This document shows, in pieces, positions 36,755 to 42,104 of a stretch of DNA of 42,104 nt. The notes beneath the pieces were generated by a model, which worked only from the letters and a program-made list of their open reading frames with translations, was not told where the DNA came from and did no database searches. Origin of the DNA: Sulfolobus sp. SCGC AB-777_G06 (GTDB lineage: Archaea > Thermoproteota > Thermoprotei_A > Sulfolobales > Sulfolobaceae). A program made the position numbers and the translations under genes. The stretch covers positions 1 to 42,104 of the forward strand of contig QEFN01000002.1 of assembly GCA_003086555.1 (NCBI GenBank), read 5' to 3'. Positions within the stretch are counted from its first letter, which is position 1, and the number at the start of each line of letters is the position of its first letter.

Positions 36755-37260
36755 CTTTTACCCTCTCTAATGTGTGCAACATCGCCCAAGGTGAGAGTGA
36801 AGTCCCCTTCTTCCTCTTCTTCTCCCCCTTCCTCAACTGGTATTAGCAACTTAATTCCTAAGATCTTTTCTAATTGTTTTGCTTGTTGAATCGTAGGCTT
36901 TAATTTTCCGCTTTCGAACCTTTTTATTATATTTTCCGAAACTTTGAGTTGTTGTGCGAGTTGTTGTTGTGTTAGCTTTAACTTTTCCCTTGCCTCTTTA
37001 ATTAACTTATAATAATCATCTACTACTTCTAGCTCCACTTCACTACTTATCTTTGGTACTGCTGGTTTTATACTTTTCTTAGGCTGTGTTTGTTTAGGTA
37101 AATCTGCAATTTTTGCACTTTTCTTAATTTTTGCATAACATGTAGGGCATACTGTAATTATACTCCCTTCAAAAGACACTGTAATCCCGTTACCTTTAAT
37201 AGGTGATCCGCATAGCTCACAGTATTTTAATACTTGACTTTGCATAGGATCTATACTCAA
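36751..37260 (-). CDS. mbf1: Archaeal multiprotein bridging factor 1 (aMBF1)
   Basis: 169 residues from the TTG at 37260; an ATG at 37245 giving [13 protein letters not shown] is an alternative nearer the fold. N-terminal zinc ribbon (CELC, CPTC), an acidic/basic linker, and a HTH of the cro type ([23 protein letters not shown]) at about residues 95-117. The C-terminus has a Glu-rich run of about 10 residues. aMBF1 binds ribosomes in Sulfolobales and is thought to act in translation as well as transcription. It heads the hflX-trm56-tfe operon. Confidence 0.9.
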   Translation of the reverse strand: MSIDPMQSQVLKYCELCGSPIKGNGITVSFEGSIITVCPTCYAKIKKSAKIADLPKQTQPKKSIKPAVPKISSEVELEVVDDYYKLIKEAREKLKLTQQQLAQQLKVSENIIKRFESGKLKPTIQQAKQLEKILGIKLLIPVEEGGEEEEEGDFTLTLGDVAHIREGKS

Positions 37261-37272
37261 TATCCACTCTTA

Positions 37273-37294
37273 AACATTTTTAGGGTTTTTAATC
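37273..37294. promoter_or_regulatory. Divergent promoter region of aMBF1 and PAN
   Basis: ACATTTTTAG (plus, 37273-37282) is about 27 bases before a likely PAN start point near 37304, giving a leader with GAGGT ahead of the TTG start. On the minus strand ATTAAAAACC (37284-37293) is about 27 bases before the aMBF1 TTG, consistent with leaderless initiation. Only 54 bases separate the two genes. Confidence 0.4.
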
Positions 37295-37314
37295 AATAAT
37301 AATACTGAGGTCAG

Positions 37315-38499
37315 TTGTCAGGAGAAATTGATAGCTATAAGTCTCGCAATTATTCTAATAATAATGATGATGCCATTGTGAGACTTCTTGAAGAAAAGAT
37401 AGAATCTCTTACCAAAGAGTTAGAAAAATTAAGGCAAGATCTTAACTGGTATAAAGGAGAGTTAGAAAAATTACTAGCACCTCCTTACATCGAAGCTACT
37501 GTACTAGACGTCTTACCGGATGGGAGAGTAGTAGTAAGAAGTTCTTCGGGTCCTAATTTAGTAGTGAATGTGACTTCGTCTATAGATATAAAGAAAATAA
37601 AGCCTGGCACATCAGTTGCATTAACTCAAAGAGGATCTGCGATTGTTGAAATTTTACCCAATAGAGAGGATGTATTAGTAAAATCCTTTGAGGTCATTGA
37701 GAAACCTAACATTCATTACTCAGATATAGGTGGATTAGAGGCCCAAATCCAGGAATTGAGAGAAGTAGTCGAAATGCCGTTAAAAAATCCAGAGTTATTT
37801 AAGGAAATAGGAATAGAGCCACCTAAAGGGGTTTTACTCTATGGTCCGCCTGGGACAGGTAAAACAATGCTAGCTAAAGCAGTTGCTACTGAAAGTAACG
37901 CAACATTCATACAAGTTGTTGCATCTGAGTTCGCTCAAAAATTCGTTGGAGAAGGAGCTAGAATTGTAAGGGAAGTATTTGAGTTAGCTAGGAGAAAAGC
38001 ACCAGCAATCGTATTTATAGACGAAATAGATGCCATAGGTGCTAAAAGGATAGATATGGGAACTAGCGGGGAGAGAGAAGTTCAGAGGACATTAATGCAA
38101 CTCTTAGCTGAAATAGATGGATTTAAACCTCTCGATAATGTTAAGATAATAGCAGCTACTAACAGAATTGACATATTAGACCCTGCATTACTTAGACCAG
38201 GTAGATTTGACAGACTAATAGAGGTTCCTTTACCAGATCTTAGAGGAAGAGAAGAAATATTCAAGATTTACTTGACTAAAATGAAAGTGGACTCAACAAT
38301 AGATTATTCAGAGTTAGCTAAATTAACAGAAGGTTTGAGCGGAGCTGATATTAAAAACATATGTACCGAGGCTGGGTATAATGCTATACGAGACGGAAGA
38401 AAGTTTGTAACTTATAATGATATAATCACTGCAATAACTAAAGTGAAAAAGAGCAGATTCAAAAATAAAATCTCAGAGAGATCTGAAAAGTATGTATGA
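37315..38499 (+). CDS. pan: Proteasome-activating nucleotidase (PAN)
   Basis: 394 residues. AAA+ ATPase ring that unfolds proteins for the 20S proteasome. An N-terminal coiled coil (about 20-58, [20 protein letters not shown]) precedes the OB domain ([18 protein letters not shown]) and the AAA module with Walker A GPPGTGKT, Walker [11 protein letters not shown] and LRPGRFD. The C-terminus is EKYV: the penultimate Tyr of the HbYX docking motif is present, but the preceding residue is Lys rather than hydrophobic. Start is TTG with GAGGT upstream. It overlaps the PUA gene (ATGA). Confidence 0.95.
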   Translation: MSGEIDSYKSRNYSNNNDDAIVRLLEEKIESLTKELEKLRQDLNWYKGELEKLLAPPYIEATVLDVLPDGRVVVRSSSGPNLVVNVTSSIDIKKIKPGTSVALTQRGSAIVEILPNREDVLVKSFEVIEKPNIHYSDIGGLEAQIQELREVVEMPLKNPELFKEIGIEPPKGVLLYGPPGTGKTMLAKAVATESNATFIQVVASEFAQKFVGEGARIVREVFELARRKAPAIVFIDEIDAIGAKRIDMGTSGEREVQRTLMQLLAEIDGFKPLDNVKIIAATNRIDILDPALLRPGRFDRLIEVPLPDLRGREEIFKIYLTKMKVDSTIDYSELAKLTEGLSGADIKNICTEAGYNAIRDGRKFVTYNDIITAITKVKKSRFKNKISERSEKYV

Positions 38500-39002
38500 T
38501 TAACTTAACCCAAGCTAAGCCAGCATCTTATGCGGAAATTAGAAAGTTAAAAACTATAGCGTCTTATCAGTTTTCTTCCCCAATAGCAGATTGTTTATTT
38601 CCTCCTAATGAAAAAATTTTTATACAGTATTCAATCGCTACGAATAAAATCCGTAATATTTTAGATCATAATCTTAGATTATTCTTAGTCTTAAGGGCAC
38701 AGGATTATTTATTTTCTTTAACTGAAATAAGCGGACAAATCATAAAAAAGTGTAGTGATAAACCTAAGTTTAGGTTTGTAGTCCTTAATGATATATCACA
38801 ATTCATAAAAGAAGGTAGAAACGTTTTCTGTAAATTCGTATTGGAATCAGACGAGAGTATAAGGGCTGGAGATGAAGTACTCGTTGTTAACGAAGATGAT
38901 GAACTGTTAGCTATCGGAAGAGCGAGAGTGTCGGGAGAGGAAGTAAAACATTATAAAAGGGGTATTGCTGTAATTGTTAAGAGGGAGGTAAAAGATGAAT
39001 AA
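38496..39002 (+). CDS. PUA-domain protein, probable split C-terminal part of archaeosine TGT
   Basis: 168 residues. The last 75 residues form a PUA domain with [20 protein letters not shown] and [20 protein letters not shown], the exact style of the C-terminal PUA of euryarchaeal archaeosine tRNA-guanine transglycosylase. The first 90 residues look like the C2 domain that precedes it in that enzyme. The TGT in this window (39664-41157) is 497 residues and lacks a PUA, so the two together probably restore the full enzyme. The gene overlaps PAN by 4 bases and PAC2 by 8 bases. Confidence 0.8.
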   Translation: MINLTQAKPASYAEIRKLKTIASYQFSSPIADCLFPPNEKIFIQYSIATNKIRNILDHNLRLFLVLRAQDYLFSLTEISGQIIKKCSDKPKFRFVVLNDISQFIKEGRNVFCKFVLESDESIRAGDEVLVVNEDDELLAIGRARVSGEEVKHYKRGIAVIVKREVKDE

Positions 39003-39720
39003 TATTAAGATTGTACTTAAAGGAATTAATGAGGATCAGTTAAAAGGAGTTAACTTCATAACAGGTTTTAGAACATTGGGAGAAGTCGGATATATAGCTA
39101 CTAGATACATTGCCTTAAAACTAGGAATGAAAAGAGTTGGATTTGTACTTACTAAATATTTACGTGATGTCACTTTTCTAGATGAGTACGGGATAGCTAC
39201 CCCTTTTGAACTATTTTATGATGATAAGAACCACCTTTTAGTTCTCTTAAGCCATTTATTACCTTTACAGAGAGAAGCTAATGAATTTTCAGAAACAATA
39301 GTAAAATGGCTGAAAAAACTAAACGTGACTAACGTTATCTTAATAGGAGGTCTCGATAAAAGATATAGAACCTCTAACTGTAATTTACGTTGGCTTAAGA
39401 CTTCAAAAAGTCAGCTAAACCTAACTCACCCGATGATGGAGAAACAGTTATTAATGATCGGACCACTGGCACTATTTACTATATATTCGGAGATCGAGGA
39501 TTTGCCCGCTACTATATTACTACCATATGCTGATAGAGACAGAATAGACCCTGCAGCTGCGGCTATAGCGGTTGAAGAGGTAGGTAGAATCTTTAATATA
39601 AAGATAGACGTAGGAGAACTATATGAAGACGCTAAAAAGATAGAGGAAGAACTTCAAAAACAACTAGAACTGATCCAGAAAGAGCTTAATAGGAACGTCT
39701 CTGGAAGAGTTTATATGTAA
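38995..39720 (+). CDS. PAC2-family proteasome-assembly chaperone-like protein (PbaB type)
   Basis: 241 residues. PAC2 domain with the early [20 protein letters not shown], the [10 protein letters not shown] segment and [22 protein letters not shown]-terminal coiled helix (about 205-235) ends in GRVYM, and V-Y-M fits the HbYX proteasome-docking motif. Archaeal PbaB proteins use such tails to bind and activate the 20S core. Position directly behind PAN supports a proteasome role. Its last 57 bases overlap the convergent TGT gene. Confidence 0.82.
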   Translation: MNNIKIVLKGINEDQLKGVNFITGFRTLGEVGYIATRYIALKLGMKRVGFVLTKYLRDVTFLDEYGIATPFELFYDDKNHLLVLLSHLLPLQREANEFSETIVKWLKKLNVTNVILIGGLDKRYRTSNCNLRWLKTSKSQLNLTHPMMEKQLLMIGPLALFTIYSEIEDLPATILLPYADRDRIDPAAAAIAVEEVGRIFNIKIDVGELYEDAKKIEEELQKQLELIQKELNRNVSGRVYM

Positions 39721-41157
39721 TTTTTCACATCCAACTATTGATAACGTAATGTCTTTGTCCTTTAAAGTATTCAGAAATTCTTTAACTCTCTTCTTAGTAG
39801 CTTGAAGAACTTCCTCATCTATTAGCTTAGGTATTTCGTGTTGAGAATAAGGAAAAGTCTCCCTTAATTCATATGGTATAAGTCCATAGAAAGGATTGAA
39901 TAAATATACTTCTATATTTGGATCTGAACTGTTGTAAGAATCCTCACATGTTATAACGATTTTTTTATGCTCTGATAACTTTGGTGAAATAATTTCCTTT
40001 AACCTCAACTGATGCCTTTTTATTTCAGGTCTCTCTAAAGAATCTTTATTATAGAGAAATATACCCTTTATTTCCCCTTTAGTTCTTGGATCAAATTTTT
40101 CCAAATATTCGGAGTATTTTAATAAGGATTTAAAAGCGTCATAAACCCTTGGATGCGAAAAAGCCTTTTGCTGAAGGTACTCATAGAGTCTTCCTTCTTT
40201 TATAGATTGTTTTATAGTATTAATCTCTTCTTTAATTACGTAAAGATTGTGAAGAGCTAAAAGCCTAGTCCGCGACTTTTGATCAATTTCTAGAAGGTCT
40301 TTAGGCGTATATCGAGTACATACTGGACATGAGCAAGGAAAGTACTCTAGTTCTTCTAAACGATATACTCTTTCCCTAGTCATGTATCTATTATCTCTAG
40401 CGTATAAAATATATGAGGCCGAATCAAAAGAGTCAACACCTAATGCGACAGCAAATGGCATTATATGAGGAAGTCCGCCTCCAAACAAGTGGAATACTTT
40501 ACCTCTAGTTACGTTTGACTTTGCAGTATATATCATATCTATTAAGGGAATATAATCATATCTTTGCATTAAAACAGTGGGACTGCCTAATGCAAGAATT
40601 TTAAATTCATCGACCTTTAGAGAATACCTTGCTGAATAAGATAACAAGTTGAGATATCTACCACCTTGGATAGGATAAACCCATATGATTTCATCTAAGG
40701 AGTTCTTTATGTAAGATAAGGACTCATTAACTCTATTTATAGTCTCTTCCACAGTGTACTTAGCCTCTTCTTCACTTCTTACATCTCCAGTTGGTACATC
40801 TAAAATTACAGCAATATCTGGTTTTATGGTGTTTTCATACTCTACGATTTCTTTATTGGTAACGTTTACTTGACCATATTGCAAAATCTGATATGCTCCT
40901 GAGTCAGTCATAATTACTCCATTGAATTTAAAAAACTCATGAATTGAAGACTTAAGATTAAAATTCTTCTTAAGTAAATAAGCGTTAGTTATTATATTGT
41001 TAAATCCTACACTCTTTATATCTTCTATTGTTATCTCAGATTTTAAAGGATTTATCACAGGGAAAAAAACTGGAGTCTCAATATTTCCGTGCCTTGTATT
41101 AAGTACTCCTATTCTACCAGCTAGATCCTCATCTTTTATTTCAAATTCTCCTACCAT
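39664..41157 (-). CDS. tgtA: Archaeosine tRNA-guanine transglycosylase (ArcTGT, PUA-less)
   Basis: 497 residues. Exchanges G15 of tRNA for preQ0 on the way to archaeosine. Seen are the substrate-pocket [14 protein letters not shown], the catalytic Asp region [36 protein letters not shown], and the zinc site CSCPVC with His further on (LALHNLY). The C1 domain follows, but the C-terminal PUA of euryarchaeal enzymes is missing; a separate PUA gene lies nearby. The ATG is 3 bases after the SmAP3 stop. Its 3' end overlaps PAC2. Confidence 0.95.
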   Translation of the reverse strand: MVGEFEIKDEDLAGRIGVLNTRHGNIETPVFFPVINPLKSEITIEDIKSVGFNNIITNAYLLKKNFNLKSSIHEFFKFNGVIMTDSGAYQILQYGQVNVTNKEIVEYENTIKPDIAVILDVPTGDVRSEEEAKYTVEETINRVNESLSYIKNSLDEIIWVYPIQGGRYLNLLSYSARYSLKVDEFKILALGSPTVLMQRYDYIPLIDMIYTAKSNVTRGKVFHLFGGGLPHIMPFAVALGVDSFDSASYILYARDNRYMTRERVYRLEELEYFPCSCPVCTRYTPKDLLEIDQKSRTRLLALHNLYVIKEEINTIKQSIKEGRLYEYLQQKAFSHPRVYDAFKSLLKYSEYLEKFDPRTKGEIKGIFLYNKDSLERPEIKRHQLRLKEIISPKLSEHKKIVITCEDSYNSSDPNIEVYLFNPFYGLIPYELRETFPYSQHEIPKLIDEEVLQATKKRVKEFLNTLKDKDITLSIVGCEKLHINSSRDVPIKLFLDQF

Positions 41158-41159
41158 CT

Positions 41160-41597
41160 TTATGCTCCTTTCTTTTTCTTTTCAACATAACTATTGTAAA
41201 TGTCGTACACTTTTTGGGCTAGGGGTCCACTTCCTTCTACTCCGTTCTCAGATACTTTTATTTTATCTAGAATAGTCACTATACCAGCTTCTTCATAGAC
41301 CTTAATATCTGCTGATCTAATGTTCAATTCTTTTGCTACTAGTTCAGCAAATTCCCTAGGATCAAAAATCGGTGCATTTTTGACTAAGATCTCAGTAATC
41401 AATGAACCGTTTATTATTACTTTATAATAAGTGTTATTTTCATTATCTTTAGCGTTTGTTAATGATATCATAAACGGAGACAATTCGAAAGAGCTTAAAA
41501 CTCCAGAATATGTCTTATTATTAGATAGTTTTACAATTATAGTTTTATCGATTAAAGTATTTAGGTCTCCACTTACTCTTCTACTGCTCATATCCAT
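41160..41597 (-). CDS. SmAP3-type Sm-like protein
   Basis: 145 residues. An N-terminal Lsm domain (about 10-70) with [20 protein letters not shown] and the [11 protein letters not shown]m2 motif is followed by a mixed alpha/beta C-terminal domain of about 75 residues ([24 protein letters not shown]), as in the crenarchaeal SmAP3, which forms large double rings. It probably binds RNA, but the function of the second domain is not known. It is translated with TGT, 2 bases apart. The start ATG at 41597 is 27 bases from the shared TATA element. Confidence 0.85.
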   Translation of the reverse strand: MDMSSRRVSGDLNTLIDKTIIVKLSNNKTYSGVLSSFELSPFMISLTNAKDNENNTYYKVIINGSLITEILVKNAPIFDPREFAELVAKELNIRSADIKVYEEAGIVTILDKIKVSENGVEGSGPLAQKVYDIYNSYVEKKKKGA

Positions 41598-41618
41598 ACG
41601 TATCTCAAAATGGTTAAT

Positions 41619-41628
41619 AATATTTAAT
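41619..41628. promoter_or_regulatory. Bidirectional TATA element between SmAP3 and Rpo8
   Basis: AATATTTAAT, near-palindromic and within GGTTAATAATATTTAATCC, is centred at about 41624. The SmAP3 ATG (41597) and the Rpo8 ATG (41649) lie about 26-27 bases to each side, so one element can direct leaderless transcripts both ways. No Shine-Dalgarno core is seen before either ATG. Confidence 0.55.
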
Positions 41629-41648
41629 CCAGCATTTCAATTAGAAAT

Positions 41649-42035
41649 ATGCAGTCTATACAGCCAGGTAAGCTCTACCTCTCTTGTACGACTAGCAGGA
41701 TTGAACCTGGTAGCCTAAAGAACTTGTTAATTCTAAAACTTGAATGTGAGAAAAATATAGTAATTGAGACTGATATAGTAGAGGAAATAAATTTATTCAA
41801 GGAGGGAGAAAAAGTTACAGTAGAAATATCGACTGAGAGACCCTCATACACTGAAAAAGACTTTTGTGCTCACGGTTATCTCTTCTATGAGAAGCTACAA
41901 GATGACGGTACAATTTTAGATCAAATCTCACTATACGGATTAATAGTTAAAATTTCTTCCAAAAACTTGGGCTTAATAAAGGAAAACTTGTTTAAAATGA
42001 TGGATCATGTATATTATTGCATAAAGAGAAGCTAA
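41649..42035 (+). CDS. rpo8: RNA polymerase subunit Rpo8 (G, Rpb8)
   Basis: 128 residues. Rpo8 is the small, crenarchaea-specific subunit homologous to eukaryotic Rpb8. Matches to the Sulfolobus protein are seen in SRIEPGSLKNLLILKLEC, IETDIVEEINLFKEGEKVTVEIS and the C-terminal GLIVKISSKN. The ATG is leaderless from the shared TATA element at 41619-41628. It faces SmAP3. An AT-rich, T-containing stretch follows the stop. Confidence 0.85.
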   Translation: MQSIQPGKLYLSCTTSRIEPGSLKNLLILKLECEKNIVIETDIVEEINLFKEGEKVTVEISTERPSYTEKDFCAHGYLFYEKLQDDGTILDQISLYGLIVKISSKNLGLIKENLFKMMDHVYYCIKRS

Positions 42036-42070
42036 ATATTTTTAAATAATTAACAGCAGTTATGGGAATC

Positions 42071-42104
42071 TTAGGGAGGTAATACCAAGAAGTCGGTATT
42101 AGCG
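42071..42104 (-). CDS. Possible C-terminus of a minus-strand gene (partial)
   Basis: The last bases read on the minus strand give ANTDFLVLPP followed by TAA at 42073-42071. It would be a gene convergent with Rpo8 whose body lies to the right of the window. Only 10 codons are visible, so the frame could be chance. The product is not recognisable. Confidence 0.25.
   Translation of the reverse strand, partial: ANTDFLVLPP

Noticed and set aside
42071..42104. Plus-strand start of a gene reading TKKSVLA after GGAGGT
   Set aside because: There is no ATG, GTG or TTG in frame before the end of the window and an in-frame TAG precedes it; the minus-strand gene tail is at least as good an explanation.

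Overview
The window is chromosomal core DNA of a thermoacidophilic crenarchaeon, almost certainly a member of the Sulfolobales. The base composition is AT-rich. Genes are packed end to end with ATGA-type overlaps, and TTG and GTG starts are frequent. Shine-Dalgarno cores read GGTGAT or GGAGG, some genes look leaderless with a TATA box about 27 bp before the start codon, and all three tRNA genes carry introns. Protein content is crenarchaeal throughout (Rpo8, SmAP3, Brix protein, PAN, aMBF1, aEF-2, short XPF, a sugar-1-phosphate nucleotidylyltransferase/acetyltransferase). I cannot fix the genus from sequence alone. I see no insertion sequence, CRISPR array, prophage or obvious foreign island.

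Layout. (1) 1-9076, minus strand: DUF447 flavin-like protein, leuB-type dehydrogenase, ileS, a putative SPOUT RNA methyltransferase, then the start of the S10-type ribosomal operon (uL3, uL4, uL23, uL2, uS19, uL22 cut by the window edge). (2) 9081-14632: an M28-family metallopeptidase (+), a HAD phosphatase and aEF-2 (minus), thioredoxin reductase (+). (3) 14634-22550, minus: one long information-processing superoperon, eL15, DUF54/COG1325 protein, Rpp30, Pop5, a C/D box sRNA, proteasome alpha, SBDS, Rrp4, Rrp41, Rrp42, eL43, Brix protein, Pcc1, prefoldin beta, XPF. (4) 22613-28892: YchF-type P-loop NTPase (+), then a minus operon of eL21, Rpo4, DUF655, KsgA, HemK-type methylase, TrmJ-like methylase, eS1 and a GlmU-like enzyme. 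(5) 29064-33203: tRNA-Leu(TAA), tRNA-Met(CAT), a 433-base gene-free stretch, ahcY, a two-TM RCK channel, an MscS-type channel, tRNA-Val(TAC). (6) 33216-37260, minus: aMBF1, HflX, Trm56, TFE-alpha, a C5-cytosine methyltransferase and a SPOUT-like COG4080 protein. (7) 37315-42104: PAN, a PUA protein and a PAC2 proteasome-assembly protein (+); archaeosine TGT and SmAP3 (minus); Rpo8 (+); and a possible gene tail at the right edge.

How the genes fit together: most act in translation, RNA processing and protein turnover. The exosome, RNase P, tRNA t6A (Pcc1), rRNA methylation and ribosome-assembly genes are interleaved with proteasome parts. PAN, a PAC2 chaperone with a C-terminal proteasome-docking motif, and the PUA domain apparently split from TGT form a second cluster. 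The observations most worth checking are the C/D box sRNA whose C box contains the Pop5 stop codon, an ileS reading frame with no ATG/GTG/TTG at its beginning, a duplicated thioredoxin-reductase start region, altered nucleotide-binding and selectivity motifs in TrxB and the channel, and an orphan cytosine methyltransferase inside a TFE/HflX housekeeping operon.
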